Of a stretch of DNA of 30,206 bases, positions 17,319 through 26,312 are shown one piece after another. Position numbers and translations under genes: made by a program. Source of the stretch: Chondrus crispus (taxonomy: Eukaryota; Rhodophyta; Florideophyceae; Gigartinales; Gigartinaceae); NCBI RefSeq assembly GCF_000350225.1, contig NW_005179240.1, positions 1 to 30,206 of the forward strand, in the 5' to 3' direction. The notes beneath the pieces were generated by a model. The model was not told the origin of the DNA. It did not search any database and saw only the letters and a list, made by a program, of their open reading frames with translations. Each line of letters opens with the position of its first letter. Position 1 is the first letter of the stretch.

Positions 17319-17700
17319 CCGAAGTGTGGTCCCTGCCGATGCGCCTCCGGAGGCGTTGGGCGTAACGAGACACCGAATCCTCCGAGAAGTGAGTCCGAGC
17401 GGTCCTGGTGGGCGTGTCGTAATCTGCCCACTTGATGAGGAACTCTGTAGTTCCGTCCTCCATGGTTCGATGCCGGAGTAATCGTTCGACGGCATACTGC
17501 GTGACCTTGTCGGCAAGGTCACCCTGGGTTGTCGTACTCGTCCGTAGCGCGTCTATCGGCGGAGGCGCGTGCACCCAGCGGTCCGCGGAGACGCGCTCAG
17601 TCACACCATCACGATCGATCGTGATGGTTCGAGTGCCTTCCGTCGGCGGCGGGTACTTGGCCGGGGGTCGTCCGTACCGATCCCTGCCTTCTCGGCAGCT
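17293..17700 (-). pseudogene. Integrase C-terminus with chromodomain, remnant of pol
   Basis: The frame is open from about 17700 to its stop at 17293. It reads through TRTITIDRDGVTERVSADRW plus VHAPPP, the integrase tail typical of Ty3/gypsy elements, then a chromodomain (about 17499-17340): QYAVERLLRHR, a turn, EFLIKWADY, and a final helix SEDSVSRYAQRLRRR. Two aromatic-cage positions (Tyr37, Trp59 counted from codon 17604) are kept, but the usual N-T-W-E-P Trp is lost. Chromodomains steer integration to marked chromatin. The integrase core, RT and protease that should precede it are deleted. Confidence 0.75.
17606..17627. repeat. 22-bp perfect palindrome in the integrase tail
   Basis: CCATCACGATC is followed directly by its reverse complement GATCGTGATGG, inside coding sequence. 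Confidence 0.9.
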
Positions 17701-18052
17701 GTACTCTCTGCGGAACTAGGTCGGCCAGCTCCTGCCTTCCCGACTTAATCGGTCAAGTCGGTGATGTGAAGCGCATGTGCGATCCCCTCGGCGACACGGC
17801 GTTCGGTGGGATATTCGGGGCGTGTTGCATCGGCACACGCCTCACGCTCCATCTTGTGCACGAAGCTTACGGAAGCTCAGGTGCTTTCACGGTCGGTCCG
17901 TGGCATCTGACCAACGGAGGTCAGGGTGTCTTCTCTTTCATTAACACGCGCCGGGCTTACGGAAGCCTGGGCGCCTTCGCGTTCTTTGCGGATTGTGGTC
18001 GCCACCGGACCCACGGAGTTCTCGGTGGCTTCTTGTGGGGCAAAGGGTAACA

Positions 18053-20327
18053 TCAAAGCCGAGTACTTCGCGGCCTCGGTTTGCAGCGTCCGGACGCTGC
18101 AACACTTGGGGAGCAGCCAACGTCGGAGCTGCTCCACGTTCGTCCAAGGGCAGAGGATTCGGATCCTCTGCCCAATCCTGGATGTAAATGATTGCGTTCT
18201 GTACCCCCGGAGGAAGCCGGGATTGGTCCCAGTTCCTCTTCCTTCTTGGCGCGGATAGCTTGAATCCGCATGGCGGAAGCCGCGTCGGTCACGAGTATCA
18301 AGCTCGTTACGACGATACCCGCCTCCTCGTGTGGCGAAGCGTGCGCCCCCACCTGAACGGTTCGGGAATCCTTGACGAGGGGGCCGGCTTCGCCCGCCGA
18401 CTGCCGGAGGAGATTGCGCATTCCGGGGCGCGTCTCCATCTGGTAACGGTAGTTCCTGTACGACGTGAACATCCGTTGTTCTGGCGACAGGAACGGGCAC
18501 GCGTGCATGACGTGGCCGTACTTACGGCATAGCCAGCACACGTACGGGCTACCTTCCGTGACGCGAACTATACCGCGTGGCGTGCCTCCTTGTCCGTAAG
18601 CAGAGGCACGCAGGACGTCAGGCATCCTCCTACCGGACGGGAGATATCCAGCTCCGAGACCTTGTGGTCCGTACCACTCGCGGCTCTCAGCGTGTGCGCG
18701 AACGCAGTCGCGAAGCTTCTAGTCGATCTCTTTCATGCTGGCGTGGGAGGTCGGCCTCCCACGGGCTTGTAGCCTCGCGTAATGAGGACAGGGTCGGCCT
18801 GCCACTCATCTTCTCCTATGTGGAGGGATGCCGCAGGCGAACATGTCGCATGCGACCTCGGGGTTCGATTCCCCCTCGCTGCCGGTTTCGGATCCGGCAG
18901 CGGCAAACCGCGCCGGGCGCGGCACGTTGTGCCTCCCGCCGTCGCGATACAGCGGATCGTTGGAAGGTCTGTCTTTTGTTGTCCGAGCAATCGTTGGACC
19001 TTCTCAGCCACTGCGGCCCGGGTCGCAGGGGCTAGTCCGCTTACAAATTCGTGTAGCGTACGGACGTCTACCGGACCGGTGTGCGCGGTGAGGTCCACCG
19101 GCTGATAGCTGCCGCAGCGGGGATCGAAAGAGAGAATCAGTTCTCTTGATCCGCTTGCGGTATCTCCGCGTCTTTTGTTGTCCACGTACGGTCCGCCTGT
19201 CATCTGCCGCATGTCTCCGGCGACATGCGGCAGCGCTTGGGTCTCGGACGCGAAATTTGCGTCCATCTTGGGGCTTCGCTGCTCAGTGACCCGACTGGTG
19301 TCGGCACCAGTCGGGCTCCCTTCTTGCGCGTCGGGCGCGTTCGGAGGTACATTGGCACCAGGCCCTCTCGGGGGGCCTCCGGGCGACCTTTCGGCCGATG
19401 CCTGTTCCATCTTACGAACGCCCTAGACGGGGTGACGGGTGGTGTAAGTACGTGTACCGGACCGGGGTGCGTGGTGTAGTCCAACGGCGGGTAGCCGCCC
19501 CAGCGAGGATCGACGGAGAACATGGATTCTCCGGATCCGCGAGCGTCTCCTCCACAGTCCTGGTCGTGCCCGTACGGTACCTGTCGCAACTGCCGCATGC
19601 TTCCGGGGCATGCGGCAGAGCTTTAGTCTCGGACGCAAAATTGGCGTCGGCCGTTGGTTTGATATCCTCCGCGCTGCGACTGGTGACGGCACCAGTCGGA
19701 GGCCACTCCTGCGCATCGGACGCGCCCGGAGGAACAGTGGCACCGGGCCCTCTCGGGGGGGCTCCGGGCGACCTTACGGCCGAGTTCTGTTCTAACTCAC
19801 GAGCGCGCCGGCGCGTCGAGTTGAGTTCCGCAGCCGTATGCGCGAACGCTCCCATCTGTTCGGCAGATGGGAAGGCTGCGGGTTTCGTCGTACCCCGGAG
19901 TTCGTACTCGCGGGTCGATCTGCAACGTCCGCCGTAGGGGAATCGATGCGTGCGTTCTCGACCAACACTAGACGGAGTGCAAGTGGTCGCCGAGCGCCCG
20001 CAGATTCTCCAAGGACTGAATCACCTGCTCAAACCTGCCTTCAGGGAGGGAGCGCAACTCGTCCCTACTGCGGGCGTAGACGTGATCGGTCACGTCGATA
20101 CGAAGGGATGTCCGGACATCCTTCATATACCCCGTGATGCGTTCGTACATCGCGCGAGCGCGTCCTTCTGAGTAGTCCAGCGACGGTTTGCGGTCTCGAG
20201 GACCTGCGGCGCAGTCGCCAGGTAGAAAGCGTAGCGCGGACGCCCGCACATCGGCCGGTGCGGAGTGGACCGAGGGTTCGGACCCTTCGATTATCTCGAC
20301 TCGTACGAACGCGGAGGAAAGCGGCAA
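18053..20327 (-). pseudogene. Frameshifted gag of the chromovirus-type element, with CCHC zinc knuckle
   Basis: Reading leftwards, 20327-19968 gives a helical, charged capsid-like segment (includes SLENLRALGDHLHSV), then two repeated segments at 19855-19412 and 19410-18733 in different registers. 18625-18053 carries YVCWLCRKYGHVMHAC, a C-x2-C-x4-H-x4-C zinc knuckle at 18538-18497, the RNA-binding signature of Gag nucleocapsid. The C-terminal frame at 18500-17877 has repeated Ser/Ala/Glu-rich motifs. Register changes mean no single full-length Gag can be made. No ATG is proposed because the frame is broken. Confidence 0.65.
19050..19812. repeat. About 387-bp tandem duplication within gag
   Basis: 19050-19425 and 19440-19812 align throughout, for example TGCCGCATG...CATGCGGCAG at 19205 and 19591, and GGCCCTCTCGGGGG at about 19358 and 19745. 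Both code for SPG(G/A)PPRGPGA...VPP and DANFASET(Q/K)ALPH. The copies are diverged and sit in different reading registers. Confidence 0.85.
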
Positions 20328-20356
20328 CCTTCTCAGAATGATCTTCGGAGTCTTCT

Positions 20357-20371
20357 AGGTCGGGAGACCAC
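20357..20371 (-). other. Candidate primer-binding site of the LTR element
   Basis: On the minus strand the sequence after the 5' LTR is G then TGGTCTCCCGACC. TGG complements the CCA end of a tRNA, and the offset of one base is normal. The matching tRNA was not identified. Confidence 0.45.
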
Positions 20372-20983
20372 TGTAGCATAAACACTCCCAGACGACTGGA
20401 GGTGTATGCGCAGTTCGACCTGTAGACCCCGGATCGGAGAAGGGTTGAAGCGGGCCAACCAGCTGCGGAACCGGGCTCGGACCCGGGTAGCGGTGGTAGA
20501 GCGGGAGCGAGCAGGGACGCGCGCACGCACGAGCGGATCGACGCCTCGACGCCCCGGAGCAGCACTGGGTGACGTACCAGTGCTGACGGGCGGAGGCGGT
20601 TCCGTGCTAGCTCGCGTGCTGCGCGTCTACTCCGGCTCGGCTCCGACTAAACGCGCGCTAAGAGCGAAGGCGACGTTTAGAATAAGCTGGGTGGACTGAC
20701 CTTGGCGGTCGGGTGAGGACAAGCCCGTGCTTGTCCTCCCCCGTCCGCCGTCGGTCCGCTCGCGTATTTAATGTACAATTAAGTCCTATCATACTACAGT
20801 ACAATACGTACTCGATTGTAGTGCTACTGTGGTCGGCTACAGTAGTGGGTGCGGGTCGTGCGTACTGTAAGGCTGTCAGCATTCGGTGCTGACAGCGCGC
20901 GCGCTCGTGCGTGTCGTACTGTAGAGCTCGGGCTCTACAGTAGCTGATCTAATCTAAATCTAGTCCCAAGGGGTTATACTACA
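20372..20983 (-). repeat. 5' LTR (right), complete
   Basis: 612 bp. It contains perfect hairpins: GAGGACAAGC with a CCGT loop (20715-20738), GCTGTCAGCA with a TTCGG loop (20872-20896), and TACTGTAGAGC with a TCGG loop (20917-20942). Confidence 0.94.
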
Positions 20984-20988
20984 ACGCT

Positions 20989-21573
20989 GAGATATCCATG
21001 CTATGTGGAGCGAGGCGGGGGGAAGAAGAGGGGGGAGAGGGCCCAGAGTCGCCAATGATGGCGGGGACGCGCGGGTGGTGGAGGGTAAGGAAGGAATGGT
21101 TGGGGTGGGAACTGAATGGGGGGTGAAGAAGAAATAGTGGGGGTAAGGAACGAATGGCGGGGGGAAGGAACGAATAGGGGGGTGAGAATGGAATGGTGCA
21201 CGCACTCTACGCCCCGCGGCCAACGATTAACAACCGCACTACCCACCCTTCCGGGGGTTAAGAAGGAATGATGGGGGTGAAGAAGGGAGCCCGGATCAAG
21301 TGGCGGGGGTAGTGGCGCCGGGAGGGGGGCTTTAGCGAGGAAAAAGTGGGTAGTGAGGTTGTCAGTCGCTGAATGCGGGTCGTGTAGTGTGTGCTGGCAA
21401 CTACAGCAGCAAGTGCGGGCGGGCTAAAGGGGCGGGGCAGCTCTTGGCAACGGCGCTGCCAAGGATATCATTTCTGAGTCGACATATTTTATTGAAGTAA
21501 AGAAGTATCCGAACCGTTGAAAGTCTTGAAAATACACTACAGACTCAGGGATTTGGAACTTGATTGCATATCA
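20989..21573. other. G-rich Harbinger interior without a clear gene
   Basis: Degenerate GAAGGAATGG/GGGGGTAAGGAACG repeats dominate 21000-21340. From about 21470 the sequence becomes A/T-rich towards the transposase 3' end. Confidence 0.45.
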
Positions 21574-22847
21574 TCAGAAACGATAGGAGCTATCGTCTAC
21601 TTCGTGGTCGAAGAAGACCAAGGCTCCATAGAATGTCTGCAGCTCTTTCTCTCTCGTCTGTGTTCTCTCTCGTGCGGACACGCCCTCTCTGCATTTCTTG
21701 CTCCAAATGTAAAGTGTTCTGTGTATGAACAAAAGGGTTCCGCTGGACCTCGTTCTGTTCGGCTGTATCCAGTGTTTCAAAGTAGGTTTGATCATTTGTA
21801 TCCAGTAAATAATTGTGAATCTTGCAGCAAACAACAACAATAAGTGTGCTGCTTGCCACTGAAAATCGCAGGGAGACCAAAAAATGCCAAAGCGAGAAAC
21901 CAACAAGCCAAAGGCCTGTTCGACCGTTATCCTACAGGACGACAAATAAAAGTTAAACGCATCTTGTCTCTGCGATAAACCAAATCCGCCGTATGGTGTC
22001 AGAACATGCCGACTGTTGGCATACGCGTCATCTGCAGCAATTCGTGCTCATGAGGGCAGATTACCATTTTTGACCACAGAGTGCAGTAACGTGGCTTGAA
22101 AGGCAGTTGAATCATTTGTACTTCCGGCATAGCGAGCAGACACAAATACAAACTTGTAGTTTGCGGCAACAGCAGCTTGCACGCACAAAGCATAGAACCT
22201 CTTGCGGTTGAAGTATTTTCGAGGGTCGGGCGTGTCGTTCAACGTAGGCTGGCGTATTTTCATTGCAATACCATCTAGAGCTGCTATAATGCCTTCTAAG
22301 GGAGAATTGCGTAGTAGTTGGAATTGTCGTGCTGCGTTACTGCAATCTGTTTCTGATACTGGAAACTCAATTGGAGCAAGCACTTTGTTAAGCGCTTGTA
22401 TTGTCTCATGAAAAATATATATATGTGGTAGACGTTGCCACGCCGTAAGGCCATCCCGTGACCAGATAGCTTCCCCTGCCAAAATTCGCATAGTAATACA
22501 AAGCATTGTATCCCATCCCTTGGGCGTGCTCAACGAGCGCTGTGCGGCGGAGGCGTAGATCCAATTACGTCGACTCGAACTAAGGGAATAAACTGGTGCG
22601 GTGACAGCCTGTACAATCTTATGAAAAGATCTTCACCAATAGTTGCCAGAGGTGCATTGAGAATAAAGTTTTCTCGTGTGTTTGTAATCTCTTGTTGACG
22701 GAAAACACAGCATCTCATGGTCGCTTGCACGACTGCAGACAGTAAAACTTGCATTGTCTCTCTGGTGGGCCTTCGCTTTTCGATCTTTGATAGTATGGGC
22801 ATCGGGAAAGCCCGCCGAGCCAGACAACGGCGAAACGGAGCACGCAT
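21574..22847 (-). pseudogene. HARBI1-like DDE transposase of the PIF/Harbinger element, decayed
   Basis: ATG at 22847 begins a frame with RLYRLSPHQFIPLV, the N-terminal helix of HARBI1/DDE_4 nucleases. It shifts register near 22535 and continues with PKGWDTMLCITMRILAGEA. The catalytic core reads IIAALDGIAMKI (first Asp, codon 22273-22275), ARYAGSTNDSTAF (second Asp, 22111-22113), DDAYANSR-x-x-LTPYGG, and ITVEQAFGLL (Glu, 21919-21921). An in-frame TGA at 22048-22050 lies between the second Asp and the DDAYA block. With one frameshift and one nonsense codon the copy cannot make the full enzyme, which would cut at the terminal repeats and insert at TAA/TTA. Confidence 0.85.
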
Positions 22848-23014
22848 GGTACGTTAATCAAGCAAGGAACGACACTGTACGAGCACGCCTAGCCTATAAC
22901 CTAATACTCCCCACTTGAGTGCGACATGATTGGGTGTCCGTAAAAAGTTTCTAAAATGTTTTGGACCAGATCCAAGATGGAAATTGGAAATCGGTGCCCT
23001 GCTGTACAATTTCC

Positions 23015-23056
23015 GATTTCCAAATTTCCGACTTTCCAAAACACCTAGAACGCCCC
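23015..23056 (-). repeat. Right terminal inverted repeat of the Harbinger-type element
   Basis: Reverse complement of the left end, followed by TAA at 23057-23059. Just inside it, GGAAATTGGAAATCGG (about 22978) and CCGATTTCCAAATTTCC (about 23013) form a further subterminal inverted repeat. Confidence 0.88.
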
Positions 23057-23171
23057 TAAGCGAAACCCCATTGTATGGCTTGCTGAGAGACACATTGAAA
23101 ACAACTTTTGAACCGTTATGGGACCTCCCACTCAAGAACCACCCTCGCATCTCAATTCCTCTCGAACTTCT

Positions 23172-23640
23172 CGCATACGACTCACCCTTAATGAAAAAAT
23201 TGAGGCCGGTCGCCTACTCAAAATCGGACACTCCTCCACCACATCATGAAGAAATATTCGGTCTCGCGGCGCACTGTAACAACTATTGCTAGCAAAGACT
23301 GTGAGGGAGACCCCATTCCCTGTACTGGAATCCGGCATTATGTCCTTCATATCTCTTGCCCGTTCCGCCAAAATGTCCGTCACGCATAATATTATTGCGG
23401 CAAAAGCAATATACTTGCGAGACAAATTATTACGTAAAGATCTACCTGAGTCACAAGCATGTGCGCTCCGTCAGTTTTCTGCTTCACGCAGATGGACAGA
23501 CAAATTTGTCAAGAGACATGGCTTGCGCTCTGTCGCCCTCCATAGCGAGGCCGGTAGTGTTGGCATTGCAGGCGTCGCAGCGGGTATTGCTACATTGAGG
23601 GCCAAGCTTCGCGAATATGAATTCCTCGGCGACCTTCTCC
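23172..23640 (+). pseudogene. N-terminal DNA-binding remnant of a CENP-B/Tc5-type transposase
   Basis: Three successive frames give one collinear protein. RLTLNEKIEAGRLLKIGHSS (from about 23172) and MKKYSVSRRTVTTIASK (from 23246) form a helix-turn-helix of the psq/CENP-B N type. HNIIAAKAIYLRDKLL through FSASRRWTDKFVKRHGLRSV and LHSEAGSVG (to about 23575) matches the HTH_Tnp_Tc5/CENP-B domain. Homology fades after REYEFLGDLL and no DDE catalytic part follows. It lies just right of the Harbinger target duplication and faces the pogo-like gene. Confidence 0.7.
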
Positions 23641-23733
23641 CTTCGCGCAACGTGACCACACGCCGCACCTCGGACACACAACGCAGCACAGGCGACCAGC
23701 TGGGCACATGGCTGCGGCGGCGCGCCAGAGGCG

Positions 23734-23886
23734 TTACGCCCCCAGCGGCCCGAGCAGGCGCTGGCGGACGGCTTCGACGCATCGCCTCGCATCCATGAAG
23801 CCCTTGGCCAGCGCGACGCGCGGGCTGGACGCTGGGAGGCGCAGGTCGGTCCCGCTGCACATGTCGTACAGCACGTAGCGTCCCAT
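23734..23886 (-). CDS. 50-aa ORF, possible exon or gene fragment
   Basis: ATG at 23886 opens MGRYVLYDMCSGTDLRL with C/G-ending codons and stops with TAA at 23734. Directly upstream is CGCTGTAG then GTGATG, an acceptor-like context. No family was recognised. It may be another gene piece carried by transposons. Confidence 0.25.
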   Translation of the reverse strand: MGRYVLYDMCSGTDLRLPASSPRVALAKGFMDARRCVEAVRQRLLGPLGA

Positions 23887-24480
23887 CACCTACAGCGGGC
23901 ACGGGATCTGCTGTTTGACTTTAACAGAGAAGATCTGGGCGGGGCGTCGCAGGGGTAGAGGGTTAGAGCGGGTGCAAGGGAGGAGAAAGCGGACAGGGGG
24001 AGGCAGGGACGTTCGCAGCTGTCGCCTGTTGAGAGGTACATTAGAATTCCCCTTCAAAGCCTTACGTCTCTAATCGCTCGCTTCAAACAGGACACAACTG
24101 TATGTAAATGATTGCGTTTGGTGCTTTCAGTAGTGCCATTCACGCAATAGTGCCATATGTCGAGGTCTGTTCCGATATAGCTCCGATATAGCACTATTGC
24201 CTGGGACCCCCTGTACAAGAAGGTGGCCCTAAGAATGGAACAAAATACAAATTTAAATGGAAAATCTCCTTCTGGTCACTCTTTTGAACCAATTCTTTTT
24301 GCCCTCGGCATCATACAGCCGTTTCACGGGCAGCAACAAATAACAGGAAATGACGACAAACAGAAGTATTTTCTGCCACATATCCACAAAAACATCAAAT
24401 ACGCCGGAAATGTCCCTAATAGTGGAACACAGCGCATGAAAACCGTCATACACGATCATTTATTTGAAGCAAAAAGTCTA
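23887..24480. other. Stretch without a recognisable gene
   Basis: G-rich at the left (23940-24010). A short direct repeat CCGATATAGC occurs twice near 24174-24195. No inverted partner of the pogo-like element's other flank was found. Confidence 0.45.
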
Positions 24481-25104
24481 TCAAATCTCTCCATTAGCTT
24501 CAAGCTCCCACTGATCAACCGACAGATTATTAATCGGATGACGACGCTGCTCCTCATCTGTCAAATTACACATTCCAATACGTGAAGCCTTATTCAACAC
24601 TGTCCGCTCTGCGGAAATTTTGCGACGAACCTTCAGAGGTCGTGGCATGTTGTATGGCTCATCGTACAGTGATGAGCGCAACAGTGCAGCGCGGTGTTCC
24701 AATTGAGGACGATCTGCACGCCTACGGCGTGATTCAATAACAAACTTGGCCTCACTCGTCACTGACTTCACATACTTCGCCTCTCTCCTCCCCCTTTCCA
24801 TGTCCTCCTTGAATAAAATTGCACGCATGACATCCGGTGATGTCAACTGCAAGCCTGCCCTCGTGTCCACAAACCCCCTTTTAAAAACCACGGGTAATAC
24901 TCCCTGTCTTTCCCTCCTCTTCTCCCTCCTCTCCTCCAACATTATGGCCATCTCATCTGCATTCTTAAAAACCGATGGACAGCTTTCGGATAATGGCCTC
25001 GACGTGCCTAACACCCTTCCGGGATCTAGCGGACACAAACCACATTTAGCAAACGCCTGAGTGATATTTCGCATTGTAAAGGAAAGACAGTATGCTTCTC
25101 TCAT
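24481..25104 (-). CDS. C-terminal part of a pogo-like transposase (separate frame)
   Basis: Starts at ATG 25104, sharing one base with the TAA of the upstream frame (TAATG). It reads YCLSFTMRNITQAFAKCGLC then PLDP, matching the conserved end of CENP-B/pogo DDE_1 transposases (a helix, then aF-x-x-x-G-x-x-P-x-x-P). The remaining 160 residues are basic and charged, with RRRR and KVRRK stretches that could be nuclear signals. It most likely belongs to one protein with 25104-26312, split by a one-base indel or by stop-start coupling. Confidence 0.65.
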   Translation of the reverse strand: MREAYCLSFTMRNITQAFAKCGLCPLDPGRVLGTSRPLSESCPSVFKNADEMAIMLEERREKRRERQGVLPVVFKRGFVDTRAGLQLTSPDVMRAILFKEDMERGRREAKYVKSVTSEAKFVIESRRRRADRPQLEHRAALLRSSLYDEPYNMPRPLKVRRKISAERTVLNKASRIGMCNLTDEEQRRHPINNLSVDQWELEANGEI

Positions 25105-26312
25105 TATTTTGCAAAGATCAAAGACGTCGAATACATTTTCTCTAATGTAGGGGACATCTCATTCAATAAATGGTTGGTTGTTGCTTTAAATGGACCAAAC
25201 ACGCCCACATCAAGTGGCTGTGTGGTGCCACTTGTGTGTGCTGGTATTGAAAAGGCAATCACATTCCCATCATCGAGGACTTTTAGGGCTTCATAAGACA
25301 TATGGCTTCTGTAACCGTCGTACAGAAGCAATACCCTGCGGCCGTCACGAGTGAAGTCTGCAACCTCATCTACGAAAAGCCTTGCCCAGTTCACAAACAC
25401 TTGCTTGTCTACTCCTCCCCCTTCCTCACGCGTAAAAACACGGCTGAGTCGCGGTAAGCAGTCTGCAATTGTCTCAATCATCTCGAGTCCGTATTTTTTA
25501 ATGACTCGATACTGTAGCTTTTTACCTTTGAAAATAAAGACTGGTTCGGCGTAGCTTCCATCCGCAAAAACAATCGGCATCAACGTTATCCGGTTTTTGT
25601 AGGCAAACTCAGGAAGCTTGCTCTCAAGCTTTGTAGAGCGCGTGCCATAGTGAGTCCGTTTGTTCGACCCTATCCTGTTCCTATCTGGACTGAATCCAGA
25701 TTCGTCCTGGTTTGCCAGTATTTGTGGGTCAATGTTGTTATTTTTTATGACAGCTTCGATCTCAACAAAGTAGGTTGTCAAGTTGTTTGCGTTTGTAGAG
25801 CAAAATCGTTTGCTGTCTTGGCCGGACACTCTTCCGAACTTGATCCTGTTTTTGTGATGAGCCTCGAAGCCGCTGGCATATTTTTTCGAAGGACGACCGT
25901 TCAAAAACGGCAGAGCTGCTCTCCGTTCCACTCTAAAAGTTTGACAGAATAGTTCAACGCAGTCTAAGAGGTCTTCTCGCGAAAGGGGGTACCCACGTCG
26001 TGCGTACTTTACGAGAGTTTCGACAATAATGTTTTCTTCCTCACCCCTTAGTGCGGGTCGGCGTCCCTGCCTGGGAGCAGGATTGGAAATTGTTTGAGTG
26101 GAATGTGCGTGGTAATGGCGGTGAAAAGTGGACAATGCCATCCGGCAATTTAAAGCTCCAGTGCGAAATGACGCCCCGCCTTTTTGCACCGCAATGAAGG
26201 CCTGCTGTTTGAGGCGTTGAGAGCGTGCTGACCGGTTCTCCGCGATTCCTACGTTGGTTGGTGTCTCAGACGGAAGTTCGGTATGTGGAAGAGGTGAGAG
26301 GGTGTAGAACAA
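25104..26312 (-). CDS. Pogo-like (Tc1/mariner superfamily, DDE_1) transposase, N-terminal and catalytic part
   Basis: The frame is open for 402 codons from a TTG at 26312; no in-frame ATG precedes the domain, so the true start is unknown (lost, or in an upstream exon: CAGGTGCTTAT at about 26328 looks like a donor). Residues 28-75 form a psq-type helix-turn-helix (RSQRLKQQAFIAVQKGGASF). The catalytic triad is complete: Asp203 in LANQDESGFSPD, Asp332 in LLLYDGYRSH, Asp368 in TTQPLDVGVFGPFK, 35 residues between the last two (DD35D). It would excise and insert at TA. The frame ends at TAA 25104-25106. Terminal repeats were not found. Confidence 0.8.
   Translation of the reverse strand: MFYTLSPLPHTELPSETPTNVGIAENRSARSQRLKQQAFIAVQKGGASFRTGALNCRMALSTFHRHYHAHSTQTISNPAPRQGRRPALRGEEENIIVETLVKYARRGYPLSREDLLDCVELFCQTFRVERRAALPFLNGRPSKKYASGFEAHHKNRIKFGRVSGQDSKRFCSTNANNLTTYFVEIEAVIKNNNIDPQILANQDESGFSPDRNRIGSNKRTHYGTRSTKLESKLPEFAYKNRITLMPIVFADGSYAEPVFIFKGKKLQYRVIKKYGLEMIETIADCLPRLSRVFTREEGGGVDKQVFVNWARLFVDEVADFTRDGRRVLLLYDGYRSHMSYEALKVLDDGNVIAFSIPAHTSGTTQPLDVGVFGPFKATTNHLLNEMSPTLEKMYSTSLIFAK

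Larger units (their letters stand above)
13428..20983 (-). mobile_element. Non-autonomous Ty3/gypsy chromovirus-type LTR retrotransposon
   Basis: LTRs at 13428-14120 and 20372-20983 run TG...CA and are flanked by a perfect 5-bp duplication ACGCT (13423-13427, 20984-20988). A chromodomain after an integrase C-terminus, a CCHC knuckle, a purine tract beside the left LTR and a TGG site beside the right LTR all put the element on the minus strand. Gag is frameshifted, and protease, RT, RNase H and the integrase core are absent. About six differences separate the LTRs over roughly 593 aligned bases (about 99% identity), so insertion was recent and must have depended on enzymes supplied in trans. 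Confidence 0.9.
10161..23056. mobile_element. PIF/Harbinger-type DNA transposon with a nested LTR retrotransposon
   Basis: Forty identical bases starting GGGCGTTCTAGGTGTTTTGG occur at 10162-10201 and, inverted, at 23016-23055. One further outer base differs (A left, G in the inverted right copy). TAA flanks both ends (10158-10160, 23057-23059), the trinucleotide duplication typical of PIF/Harbinger. A HARBI1-like DDE transposase lies inside at 21574-22847, confirming the superfamily. Removing the nested LTR element and one target duplication leaves about 5.3 kb, a normal size for an autonomous Harbinger with transposase and partner protein on one strand. Confidence 0.85.

Noticed and set aside
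20989..21340. Telomere-like or satellite repeat in the G-rich GAAGGAATGG stretch
   Set aside because: The motif is degenerate, without a fixed period, and lies inside a transposon.
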